64,000 bases of DNA. It comes from Planotetraspora phitsanulokensis. GTDB taxonomy: Bacteria > Actinomycetota > Actinomycetes > Streptosporangiales > Streptosporangiaceae. The notes under the pieces were generated by a model that did not search any database, was not told the DNA's origin, and saw nothing but the letters and a program-made list of their open reading frames with translations. The stretch spans positions 1 through 64,000 of the forward strand of contig NZ_BOOP01000028.1 of NCBI RefSeq assembly GCF_016863295.1, in the 5' to 3' direction. Both the position numbers and the translations under genes were made by a program. Positions 16,409-24,480 of this stretch are shown here, piece after piece; within the stretch, counting starts at the first letter, position 1, and every line of letters begins with the position of its first letter.

Positions 16409-17524
16409 TCAGGCGGCGAGGACGTCGGCCACCGGGGTGAACGCGCTGCCGTGCGCGACGGCCACCGGCTCGTTCGTGAGCACACCCGCGTGGGTGTTGA
16501 GCCCGAGCTGGAGTGCGGCGTCCGCACGCAGCGCCTCCCGCCAGCCCCGGTCCGCCAGCTTGACGGCGTAGGGCAGCGTCGCGTTGGTCAGCGCGAACGT
16601 GGAGGTGTTGGCCACCGAGCCCGGCATGTTGGCCACGCAGTAGAAGATCGAGTTGTGCACCGTGAAGGTGGGGTCGGCGTGCGTGGTCGGCCGCGAGTCC
16701 TCGAAGCAGCCGCCCTGGTCGATCGCGATGTCGACGAGCACCGAACCCGGCTTCATGCGCGAGACCAGCTCGTTGGAGACCAGTGTCGGAGCCTTGGCGC
16801 CCGGGATGAGGACCGCGCCGATGACCAGGTCGGCTTCGAGCACGGCCTGCTCGAGGGCGTACGCGGTGGAGACGAGCGTCTTCAGCCGGCCCTGGTAGAT
16901 CGCGTCGATGAAGCGCAGCCGGTCGATGTTGACGTCGAGGATCGTCACGTCGGCGCCCATGCCGACGGCGATCTGCGCCGCGTTGAGCCCGGAGACGCCG
17001 CCGCCGATGACGACGACCTTGGCCGGGGCGACTCCGGGGACCCCGCCCGGCAGGACGCCGCGGCCGCCGTTGAAGCGCATCAGGTTGTACGCGCCGACCT
17101 GGGGAGCCAGGCGACCGGCGACCTCCGACATCGGGGCGAGGAGGGGCAGGGTGTTGCCCACCTGCACGGTCTCGTAGGCGATCGCGGTGGTCCCGGCCGA
17201 CAGCAGCGCGTCGGTGCAGGGCCGCGAGGCGGCCAGGTGGAGGTAGGTGAACAGCACGAGGTCCGAACGGAGCCTGCCGTACTCCTCGGCGATGGGCTCC
17301 TTGACCTTGAGCACCATCTCGGACTCACCCCAGACCGCGTCGGCCGTGTCGAGGATCTTGGCACCGACCGCGAGGTACTCCTCGTCCGTGATGTGCGATC
17401 CCAGACCCGCGCCACGCTGGACGTGGACGTCGTGTCCGTGACGGACGAGTTCGTGCACGCCCGCCGGAGTGGCGGCGACACGGTACTCGTGGTTCTTGAC
17501 CTCGGCAGGGACGCCGATCTTCAT
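16409..17524 (-). CDS. ald: Alanine dehydrogenase
   Basis: 371 aa, the standard length. It begins [17 protein letters not shown], with the pyruvate-site VLKVKEP Lys and the catalytic His in TYLHLAAS. The NAD Rossmann motif reads [27 protein letters not shown]. It interconverts L-alanine plus NAD with pyruvate, ammonia and NADH in the cytosol. AAAGGA lies upstream of the ATG. The class-III aminotransferase gene precedes it on the same strand with 65 bp between, mostly a perfect hairpin. Together they suggest use of alanine or beta-alanine-type amino donors. Confidence 0.95.
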   Translation of the reverse strand: MKIGVPAEVKNHEYRVAATPAGVHELVRHGHDVHVQRGAGLGSHITDEEYLAVGAKILDTADAVWGESEMVLKVKEPIAEEYGRLRSDLVLFTYLHLAASRPCTDALLSAGTTAIAYETVQVGNTLPLLAPMSEVAGRLAPQVGAYNLMRFNGGRGVLPGGVPGVAPAKVVVIGGGVSGLNAAQIAVGMGADVTILDVNIDRLRFIDAIYQGRLKTLVSTAYALEQAVLEADLVIGAVLIPGAKAPTLVSNELVSRMKPGSVLVDIAIDQGGCFEDSRPTTHADPTFTVHNSIFYCVANMPGSVANTSTFALTNATLPYAVKLADRGWREALRADAALQLGLNTHAGVLTNEPVAVAHGSAFTPVADVLAA

Positions 17525-17545
17525 GGGATGAATCCTTTCAGGCTG

Positions 17546-17582
17546 ACTCGGTACGGCCAGGCGCCGCCTGGCCGTACCGAGT
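17546..17582 (-). terminator. Perfect 18-bp hairpin between the aminotransferase gene and ald
   Basis: The 18 nt at 17546-17563 and at 17565-17582 are exact reverse complements around one centre base, giving a 16-bp stem with a 5-nt loop in practice. The hairpin starts 7 nt after the aminotransferase stop and ends 21 nt before the ald start codon. It can terminate, attenuate, or protect an mRNA end. No separate ald promoter is visible between hairpin and start. Confidence 0.8.
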
Positions 17583-17589
17583 TTGTCGG

Positions 17590-18972
17590 TCAGAGACGGG
17601 CCCAGGCCTCGGTGAGGACGGACCGGAGGATCGACTCGATCTCGTCGAACTCCTTGGGGCCGCAGATGAGCGGCGGAGCGAGCTGCACCACGGGGTCACC
17701 GCGGTCGTCGGCCCGGCAGTACAGGCCCGCTTCGAACAGGGCCTTGGACAAGAATCCGCGCAGCAGCCGTTCGCACTCCTCGTCGTTGAAGGTCTGCTTG
17801 GTCGACTTGTCCTTGACGAGCTCGATTCCGTAGAAGTATCCCGCCCCACGGACGTCGCCGACGATCGGCAGGTCGAGGAGCTTCTCGAGCGTGGAGCGGA
17901 AGACCGGCTCGTTGGCCGTGACGTGGCCGAGCAGGTCCTCACGCTCGAAGATGTCGAGGTTGGCCAGCGCCACGGCGGAGGCCACCGGGTGCCCGCCGAA
18001 CGTGTAGCCGTGCGCGAACGTCTCGTCGCCGTGCCGGAACGGCTCGAACAGCCGCTCGGACGCGATCATCGCACCGATGGGCGCGTATCCGCTGGTCAGA
18101 CCCTTGGCGCAGGTGATGATGTCGGGCACGTAGTCGAACTTGTAGCCGCCGAACATCGTGCCGAGGCGGCCGAAGGCGCAGATGACCTCGTCGGAGACGA
18201 GCAGCACGTCGTTCTCGTCGCAGATCTCGCGCAGCCGCTGGAAGTATCCGGGGGGCGGCGGGAAACACCCTCCGGCGTTCTGCACCGGCTCGACGAAGAC
18301 GGCGGCGACGGTGTCCGGGCCCTCCATCTCGATGGCCTTGCCGACCTGGTCGGCGGCCCAGCGGCCGAACGCCTCGGGGTCCTTGTCGAAGCCGGGGAAG
18401 CCGGAGATCTCGTCGGCCCGGTAGAGGTTGGTGTTGGGGACCTTCAGCGCGCCGGGGACCAGCGGCTCGAAGACCTGCTTGAGGCTGGGGATGCCGGTGA
18501 GGGAAAGGGCGCCGTGCGGGGTTCCGTGGTAGGCGATCGAACGGCTGATCACCTTGGTCTTGAGGGGCTTGCCCTGGGTTTTGAAGTACTGCTTGGCGAG
18601 CTTCCAGGCCGACTCGACGGCCTCGCCTCCGCCGGTCGTGAAGAAGACCCGGTTCAGGTCGCCTGGGGTGAGCTCTGCGAGTCTGGCCGCCAACTCGGCG
18701 GCCTTGGGATGGGCGTACGACCAGAGCGGGAAGAAGGCCAGCTCCTTGGCCTGCTTGGCGGCCGCCTCGGCGAGCTCGGCGCGGCCGTGGCCCACCTGTA
18801 CGACGAACAGCCCGGCGAGACCGTCGAGGTACCGCTTGCCGTGGATGTCATAGACGTAGGCGCCCTCGCCCTTCACGATCATCGGCACTTCCGCGCCGTC
18901 ATGGGAACTGTGCCGGGTGAAATGCATCCACAGGTTGTCTTGTGCGGCTTTGAGAACGTCCGGGCGCGTCAT
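17590..18972 (-). CDS. Class-III PLP-dependent (omega) aminotransferase
   Basis: 460 aa. Fold-type-I landmarks: TTGGGEAVESAWKLAK near 112-127, AYHG near 147, VEPVQNAGG near 228, DEV with PLP-nitrogen Asp261, PLP Lys290 in TCAKGLTSGYAPIG, and FAHGYTFGGHP. The overall pattern fits the omega-amino-acid:pyruvate group (beta-alanine, GABA or polyamine-derived donors), where pyruvate becomes alanine. The downstream alanine dehydrogenase could recycle that alanine to pyruvate. The exact donor cannot be read from sequence. Start ATG 18972 has GAAGG upstream. It is divergent from the M20 peptidase gene. Confidence 0.92.
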   Translation of the reverse strand: MTRPDVLKAAQDNLWMHFTRHSSHDGAEVPMIVKGEGAYVYDIHGKRYLDGLAGLFVVQVGHGRAELAEAAAKQAKELAFFPLWSYAHPKAAELAARLAELTPGDLNRVFFTTGGGEAVESAWKLAKQYFKTQGKPLKTKVISRSIAYHGTPHGALSLTGIPSLKQVFEPLVPGALKVPNTNLYRADEISGFPGFDKDPEAFGRWAADQVGKAIEMEGPDTVAAVFVEPVQNAGGCFPPPPGYFQRLREICDENDVLLVSDEVICAFGRLGTMFGGYKFDYVPDIITCAKGLTSGYAPIGAMIASERLFEPFRHGDETFAHGYTFGGHPVASAVALANLDIFEREDLLGHVTANEPVFRSTLEKLLDLPIVGDVRGAGYFYGIELVKDKSTKQTFNDEECERLLRGFLSKALFEAGLYCRADDRGDPVVQLAPPLICGPKEFDEIESILRSVLTEAWARL

Positions 18973-18998
18973 CGCAACCTTCCCTCAGGCGATAGGTG

Positions 18999-19008
18999 CT
19001 GTGCACAG
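18999..19008. promoter_or_regulatory. Palindrome CTGTGCACAG in a divergent promoter region
   Basis: A perfect 10-bp palindrome lies 27 nt upstream of the aminotransferase start, within the 254-bp AT-richer divergent region 18973-19226. The same region has a direct repeat of AATCCGTGA. It could be the site of an Lrp- or GntR-type regulator, but none is encoded next to it. Confidence 0.4.
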
Positions 19009-19226
19009 TGTGCATGTCGTTATCGCATTTTGCCAAGTGATTACGTGGTTGCAGTATCCGAGAAGTTCGGAATCCGTGATATCGACATGTAACCACAACG
19101 AAATCCGTGAGCCTTGATTCTGCGATCCCGCCGCCCGCGCGGCGGCCGCCGACCAGCGGATGTGGTCCAATGGGCAGACCCAACGGCCCAGCAGGCCCTA
19201 AATCACTACATTCTGGAGAAATCGCC

Positions 19227-20567
19227 GTGACCCCTGCGGAGATCGAAACAGCCGTCGAGGCGGGAATGCCGCAGGCGATCGAGGACCTCACGAAGCTCGT
19301 GTCGATCCCGTCCGTCGCGTTCCCCGGGCATCCGGAGGCACCGGTGCACGAGGCCGCGGCGGCCGTAGCGGACCTGCTGCGCTCGGTCGGCCTCCCCCAC
19401 GTCGAACTGATTCCCGTCGAGGGCAGCTTCCCCGCCGTCTACGCCACGGCCCCCGCGCCGGCCGGCGCCCCGACCGTGCTGCTCTACGCGCACTACGACG
19501 TGCAGCCCTCCGGCGACGTCGCCCTGTGGCGTACCCCGCCGTTCGAGCCGACGCTGATCGGCGGCGCGATGTACGGCAGAGGCGCGGCCGACGACAAGGG
19601 CGGCCTGATCGCCCACATCGCGGCACTGCGCGTCTTCCAGGGCGACTTCCCCGTCGGCCTGAAGGTCATCGTCGAGGGCCAGGAGGAATACGCCGGCGAA
19701 CGGCTCGAGTCGCTCGTGGAGGCCCGTCCCGAACTGGTGGACGCCGACGCAATGGTCATCGGCGACGTCGGCAACCCGAAGGTGGGCGACCCCGCGCTGA
19801 CGACCATGCTGCGCGGCATGGCCGCCTTCACGGTCGAGGTGCGCTCGCTCGGCGACGCCGTACACAGCGGATCGTTCGGCGGCGCGGCCCCGGACGCCCT
19901 GTCCGCGCTGATGCGCATGCTGACCGCCATGCACGACGACGCCGGCGACGTCCGGGTGCCGGGCCTGGAGCGGGGGACCTTCCCCGGCGAGAGCTCCTCC
20001 GAGAAGGAGTTCCGTGCGACTGCGGGCGTTCTCGACGGCGTCTCCCTGGTCGGCTCCGGATCGATCGCCGACCGGGTCTGGGCGTCGTACTCCATCACCG
20101 TGACCGGGCTCGACGTGCCCAGCGTGTCCGGGGCGATCAACGCGGTCCAGGCGGTGGCCCGGGCCCGCGTCACGATCCGCATCCCTCCGTCGGGTGACGC
20201 CGCGACGGCGCTGAAGACCGTGACCGCCTTCCTCGCGGAGGTCGCGCCCTGGGGCGTCCAGGTGTCGTTCGACGACCTGGTCACCGGTTCCGGCTTCCGC
20301 GCCCCCGAGGGGGGTCCGGCGCGGGCGGCGATCGAGAAGGCGATGGAGCACGCCTTCGGCCGCGCTCCGCGCGAGGTCGGGCAGGGCGGGTCGATCCCGC
20401 TGGTCGCGAAGCTGGCCGCCCTCCACCCGCAGGCGGAGATCCTGCTCTACGGGGTCGAGGACGAGGACGCCTCCATCCACGCGCCGAACGAGCGCGTGAT
20501 CCTCGACGAACTCCGCCGCATCATCACCGCCGAAGCCCTCTTCCTGTCCACCTACCTCCACCCGTGA
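19227..20567 (+). CDS. M20-family metallopeptidase (dipeptidase-like)
   Basis: 446 aa. Di-zinc site residues are visible: His89 and Asp91 in AHYDVQPSGD, bridging Asp122 in GAADDKGG, the catalytic/ligand Glu pair in VEGQEEYAGE (153-154), and a C-terminal His in ASIHAPNE. The lid/dimerisation domain spans about 185-320. Such enzymes hydrolyse dipeptides or N-acyl amino acids in the cytosol. I use GTG 19227 because GGAGAAATCGCC precedes it. A longer frame to 19107 lacks a ribosome site. The TGA stop is embedded in the first copy of the GTGATCATGCACA repeat. Confidence 0.92.
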   Translation: MTPAEIETAVEAGMPQAIEDLTKLVSIPSVAFPGHPEAPVHEAAAAVADLLRSVGLPHVELIPVEGSFPAVYATAPAPAGAPTVLLYAHYDVQPSGDVALWRTPPFEPTLIGGAMYGRGAADDKGGLIAHIAALRVFQGDFPVGLKVIVEGQEEYAGERLESLVEARPELVDADAMVIGDVGNPKVGDPALTTMLRGMAAFTVEVRSLGDAVHSGSFGGAAPDALSALMRMLTAMHDDAGDVRVPGLERGTFPGESSSEKEFRATAGVLDGVSLVGSGSIADRVWASYSITVTGLDVPSVSGAINAVQAVARARVTIRIPPSGDAATALKTVTAFLAEVAPWGVQVSFDDLVTGSGFRAPEGGPARAAIEKAMEHAFGRAPREVGQGGSIPLVAKLAALHPQAEILLYGVEDEDASIHAPNERVILDELRRIITAEALFLSTYLHP

Positions 20568-20691
20568 TCATGCACAGGTTCGGAACAAGGGTGCCTCACC
20601 TGCGGCAACGCTGAGTGTGATCATGCACAACCTCGGCCGGAGGGCGTCCCACCTGCGACGCCCCATAGGGGTGGGGTTGTGCACATCACAC
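20564..20691. repeat. GTGATCATGCACA intergenic repeat: two tandem 53-nt units plus an inverted remnant
   Basis: Units begin at 20564 and 20617, exactly 53 nt apart. Both carry GTGATCATGCACA at position 1, AGGG at 25-28 and CACCTGCG at 34-41. An imperfect inverted copy (GGTTGTGCACATCACAC, 20675-20691) can pair with the second head. The same unit recurs at 32604-32656 on the other strand. Bases 2-4 of the first copy are the stop codon of the M20 gene. Confidence 0.8.
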
Positions 20692-20724
20692 TGACGGGCT
20701 GACGTTTCGGGACGGGCTGAGGAG

Positions 20725-20753
20725 TAGGCTCGTTTTTGTACCGACTGGTCAGT
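20725..20753 (+). promoter_or_regulatory. Promoter -10 and TetR-type operator of the ATPase/YhgE/TetR operon
   Basis: TAGGCT at 20725-20730 is a plausible -10. Just downstream, 20740-20753 fits the imperfect palindrome ACNGACNNGTCNGT typical of TetR operators. Its position over the transcription start suggests repression, most simply by the TetR protein encoded at the end of the operon. Confidence 0.5.
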
Positions 20754-20766
20754 TCAAAGGATTGCG

Positions 20767-21525
20767 ATGACAGTCCAGGACGCCGCGAAGACCGCGGCCT
20801 TCATGGGAGCCGACGCACGCGCCGACAGGCTCTCCCTCAACGGGCCGCACGGCTGGGTCTATCGCGACGTGTCGCTCAGAGCCGCCCCCGGGACGCTCAC
20901 CGTGATCGAAGGGGAGGCCGGCAGCGGCCGCACGAGCCTGCTGCTCACGCTGGCGGGACGGATGAGGCCGACCGAGGGCATGCTCACGGTGGACGGCCTC
21001 ACCTCACGGCACAAGATCCAGCGGATCGCGGCGCTGGGCCTCCTCACCGAGGTCAACGCGTTCGACGACGCCCTGTCCGTACGGGAGCACCTCAACGAGA
21101 GGCTCCGCTTCCGGCGCCGCAGGAACACCGACGTCGTCAGAGCGGCGTTCGCCCGCGCGGGCCTGGACCCGGGCGCCCTTCCCGACGGCGACCGGACGCT
21201 GGTCAGGCGCCTCATGCGGGACCAGACGGTACGCCTCGGGATCGCCCTCGCCCTGCTCGACGAGCCTCGCCTTCTCGTGGTCGACGACACCGACTCCGGC
21301 CTGCCCGAGGACAGGCGCAGGGCACTGTGGCGGACTCTTCGCGAGCTCGCCGACGCCGGGCTCACGGTCATCGCGACCTGCACCGACACGCGCATGGCCG
21401 GTTGGGTCGCCGACGCCGTCGTCACGCTCACACCCGCCGCCGACACATCCGCCATCGACACAGCCGTCACCGCCACATTCGCGGCCGGCGCCTCCGTGCC
21501 CGGCGCGCTCCAGGGGGAACAGTGA
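20767..21525 (+). CDS. ABC-type ATPase homologue with degenerate catalytic motifs
   Basis: 252 aa, with the ABC ATPase fold order. The Walker A region is GEAGSGRT (49-56), with Arg55 where Lys is normal. No LSGGQ signature is seen; the equivalent region is LMRDQTVRLGIALALLDEP. Walker B ends VVDDTDSG, with Asp174 at the usual catalytic Glu. It is therefore probably a weak or regulatory ATPase, presumably partnered with the YhgE-type membrane protein whose GTG overlaps its stop by 4 bp. ATTGCG before the ATG is a poor ribosome site. First gene of a three-gene coupled operon. Confidence 0.82.
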   Translation: MTVQDAAKTAAFMGADARADRLSLNGPHGWVYRDVSLRAAPGTLTVIEGEAGSGRTSLLLTLAGRMRPTEGMLTVDGLTSRHKIQRIAALGLLTEVNAFDDALSVREHLNERLRFRRRRNTDVVRAAFARAGLDPGALPDGDRTLVRRLMRDQTVRLGIALALLDEPRLLVVDDTDSGLPEDRRRALWRTLRELADAGLTVIATCTDTRMAGWVADAVVTLTPAADTSAIDTAVTATFAAGASVPGALQGEQ

Positions 21526-23666
21526 ATCTCGGACGGCTCGAACTGCGGCGTTTCATGCGGTCGCGGCTCACGAGGATCGCCCTGGTGGGCGTGGTGACGC
21601 TGCCCCTCCTCTACGCGGGCCTCTACCTGTGGTCGTTCTGGGACCCGCAGGGCAACCTCAAGCACCTCCCGGTGGCCCTGGTCGTCGAGGATCAGCCCGC
21701 CACCGCCGACGGCGAGACGATCGACGCGGGCCGCGAACTGGCCGCCGAACTGAAGGAGCGCGACGTCTTCGCCTGGCATGACGTCGACGCCACTGGGGCG
21801 GCCCAGGGCGTCGAGGACGGCACCTACTACCTCTCCCTCACCATCCCCAAGGACTTCAGCGCCGACCTGGCCTCGCCGTCCGGCGACGGGGACCCGACCC
21901 CGGCGAGACTCGGGGTCCGCGTGGACACCGGGCGCAGCTACATCGTCCGTTCGATCTCCGACGCCGTGTTCGAGGAGGTCAAGCAGGCGGCCGGCCAGAG
22001 CGCCGTCCACGGCTATCTCGACCAGATCTTCCTGTCCTTCGGCGACCTGCACGACCAGACCGCCGAGGCCGCCGACGGGGCCGGGCGGCTCCACGACGGG
22101 ACGGCCTCCGCCAGAGACGGCGCGGCCACCCTGCGCAGCGGACTCGGGGACGCCCAGGACGCCGCGGGCGGCCTCTCAGCCGGAGCCGCGACGCTCCACC
22201 GCGGTTCCCGGACCCTGGCCGGGGGCCTGGACGACGCCGCCGGCGGCGCACGCGACCTGACCTCCGGACTCGCCACGGCCGACAAAGGCGCGGCCGATCT
22301 CCGCAAGGGGGTGTCGGCCCTCGACAAGGGGTCCGCCACGCTCGCCAAGGGGAACAAGCAGGCCTACGACCAGGTGCACGCCCTGTCCCCCACCGTCAAC
22401 GAGGCCGCCGACACCTTCGCCCCCGTCCTGACGGCGAACGGCGAGCGGGTTCGGGGCGCGGCCCTTCGCCTCGCCGACGACGCGGACCGGCTGGCCGACA
22501 AGGCGGACGCCTCCGAGTCGCAGGAGCTGCGGGACCTCGCGGCCGAGGCGCGGGCCGTCGCGGACGGCGCCCGCCAGGTCGCGGACGCCGCGCCCGAGCT
22601 CGGGACCCGGCTCGATCACGCGCGGGACGAGTTCAACGACCTCGACCACGGCCTGAAGCGGCTCTCGGACGGCGCGGCGAGCCTGCACCGGGGCACGGGC
22701 GAGGCGCTCGACGGCGCCACGTCGCTGGCCGGCGGACTCGGGACCCTGCACGACGGAGCCCGCGACTTGTCGGCGGGGCTCGGCAGGCTCGACGCCGGCG
22801 CGGGTTCGCTCGACGCGGGTCTCGGCACCCTGGCCTCCGGAGCCGACCGGCTCGACGGCGGCATCGACCAGCTGTACGGCGGGGCGGGAAGGCTCGACAC
22901 CGGCCTGGTCAAGCTGACCGACGGCGCGAGCGACCTGGCCACAGGTCTGAGCGACGGCGCGGCCAAAATCCCGGATTACGGGACGGCCGACCGCGGCAGC
23001 CGTACGGGCATGATGAGCGATCCCGTCCGGCTGGACACCGAGGTCGACAACGGGGTGCCCAACTACGGCACGGGCTTCGCGCCGTTCTTCGTGCCGCTGG
23101 CCCTGTGGGTGGGCGCGATGATCACCTACATGGTCCTGCGCCCGATGAACCCGCGCCTGGTCGCGGGATCGGCTCCCGCGTGGCGTACGGCTCTCGCGGG
23201 CTGGCTGCCGGGGCTCGCGCTCGGGGCTCTGCAGGTCGCGGTGCTGCTGGCCGTCCTCCGGCTCGGCCTCGGACTGTCGGCCGAACACTGGGCCGGGGTC
23301 GCCGCGTTCCTCGTGCTGACGGCCGCGGCCTTCCTCGCGATCGTCCAGGCGGTGAACGCGCTCCTCGGCCCGCCCGGGCGGGTCGCCGTGCTCGCGCTGC
23401 TGATGCTGCAGCTCACCTCGGCCGCCGGCACCTACCCCATCGAGACCTCGCCGGGCTTCTTCCAGGCCGTCTCCCCGTGGCTGCCGATGAGCTGGGTGGT
23501 CGCCGGAATGCGGCGGCTGATCAGTGGCGGCGACCTGACCGTGGTGTGGCAGGGTGGCGGCGTGCTCACCGCCTTCGTCGTCCTCGGCCTGACGGTCACC
23601 GTGCTGGCCGTCCGGAAGGGCCGCACCTGGACCGTGCAGCGTCTCAAGCCGGAGCTGGCGCTGTGA
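21522..23666 (+). CDS. YhgE/Pip-family (ABC-2-like) membrane protein
   Basis: 714 aa. One N-terminal membrane helix (about 19-38) precedes a large extracytoplasmic region (about 40-510), then about five C-terminal helices. The extracytoplasmic part has many 7-residue-spaced repeats of the G.G...L..G...L..G type (GAGRLHDGTASARDGAATLRSG and onward), the coil signature of YhgE/Pip proteins. Relatives include phage-infection and type VII secretion-associated proteins, plus exporters in ABC-2 form. The GTG start overlaps the ATPase stop as GTGA with GGGGGAAC upstream. It probably exports a lipid or hydrophobic compound together with the ATPase-like protein. Substrate unknown. Confidence 0.88.
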   Translation: MNLGRLELRRFMRSRLTRIALVGVVTLPLLYAGLYLWSFWDPQGNLKHLPVALVVEDQPATADGETIDAGRELAAELKERDVFAWHDVDATGAAQGVEDGTYYLSLTIPKDFSADLASPSGDGDPTPARLGVRVDTGRSYIVRSISDAVFEEVKQAAGQSAVHGYLDQIFLSFGDLHDQTAEAADGAGRLHDGTASARDGAATLRSGLGDAQDAAGGLSAGAATLHRGSRTLAGGLDDAAGGARDLTSGLATADKGAADLRKGVSALDKGSATLAKGNKQAYDQVHALSPTVNEAADTFAPVLTANGERVRGAALRLADDADRLADKADASESQELRDLAAEARAVADGARQVADAAPELGTRLDHARDEFNDLDHGLKRLSDGAASLHRGTGEALDGATSLAGGLGTLHDGARDLSAGLGRLDAGAGSLDAGLGTLASGADRLDGGIDQLYGGAGRLDTGLVKLTDGASDLATGLSDGAAKIPDYGTADRGSRTGMMSDPVRLDTEVDNGVPNYGTGFAPFFVPLALWVGAMITYMVLRPMNPRLVAGSAPAWRTALAGWLPGLALGALQVAVLLAVLRLGLGLSAEHWAGVAAFLVLTAAAFLAIVQAVNALLGPPGRVAVLALLMLQLTSAAGTYPIETSPGFFQAVSPWLPMSWVVAGMRRLISGGDLTVVWQGGGVLTAFVVLGLTVTVLAVRKGRTWTVQRLKPELAL

Positions 23667-24376
23667 CCGGCGCGGCCAGGCCGGCGCCCGCCGAGCCGGG
23701 AGGGCGACGCGGCGAGACGCGGCAGAAGATCTATCGCGCGGCCGTGGAGCTCATCGCCGAGCAGGGGTTCACCGCGACGACCGTCGACGCCATCGCCGAC
23801 AGGGCCGGAGTCGCCAAGGGCACCGTGTTCTACAACTTCGGCAGTAAGGAAGGCCTGTTCGCCGAGCTGCTCGGCCACGGCGTCCAGCGGCTCGCCGACA
23901 CACTGGCCGAGGCGGCCCGCCCCGAGACGGCGCGCTTCGAAGCGACGCGTTCCGAAGCGACGCGTCCTGAAACGACACGTGCCGAACCCGCGCGGGCCGG
24001 CCGGGCGGGCGCGCTCGAAGCGCTCGACGCCGTGGTGCTCGCGCAACTGCGGTTCTTCGACGAGTACGGCCCGTTCGCGCGTGTGCTGGTCGCCGAGATG
24101 TGGCGCGAAGCCTGGCAGGAGGTCGTGATCCGGCTTCGCGCGGGCGCGTTGGGCGTCTACCAGGGCGTCCTCGACGACGCGGTCGCCGCGGGAGAGCTCA
24201 GGAGCGGACTCGACACCGGCACCGCCGCGACCGCGATCTTCGGCATGGTCCTGACTGTGGCGATCGAGCGACGGGCGCTGCATCCCGAATCACCGTTGGA
24301 GGACGTGCACGCGACCCTCACCGAGCTGATCCACGGACGGATCTCCGGCCCGGGTACGGCGCCGCCGAACGGATGA
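23663..24376 (+). CDS. TetR-family transcriptional regulator
   Basis: 237 aa. The N-terminal HTH reads IYRAAVELIAEQGFTATTVDAIADRAGVAKGTVFYNFGSKEGLFAELL. The ligand domain is split by an unusual insert of about 30 residues, an ET.R.EA-type repeat encoded by near-identical 15-nt repeats around 23920-23990. The GTG at 23663 overlaps the YhgE stop by 4 bp, so it is the third coupled gene and likely autoregulates the operon through the palindrome at 20740-20753. Confidence 0.9.
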   Translation: MTGAARPAPAEPGGRRGETRQKIYRAAVELIAEQGFTATTVDAIADRAGVAKGTVFYNFGSKEGLFAELLGHGVQRLADTLAEAARPETARFEATRSEATRPETTRAEPARAGRAGALEALDAVVLAQLRFFDEYGPFARVLVAEMWREAWQEVVIRLRAGALGVYQGVLDDAVAAGELRSGLDTGTAATAIFGMVLTVAIERRALHPESPLEDVHATLTELIHGRISGPGTAPPNG

Positions 24377-24381
24377 TCGCG

Positions 24382-24413
24382 CGTTAGCCGGACGAGATCA
24401 TCGGAAACTAACG
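24382..24413. terminator. Probable hairpin terminator of the TetR operon
   Basis: CGTTAG (24382-24387) and CTAACG (24408-24413) enclose an inner CCG...CGG pairing, 6 nt after the TetR stop. Confidence 0.5.
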
Positions 24414-24480
24414 TGGATCGCGAAACGTCGGGAAAGATGTCGGCGATTCCGTCTGCAACGCCGACCTCTCGGGAGGAAGC

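Noticed and set aside
20564-20691. Mini-CRISPR interpretation of the 53-nt-spaced repeats
   Set aside because: Spacer-like parts are partly conserved between copies (AGGG, CACCTGCG), copy number is two or three, heads vary, and no cas genes lie in the window.
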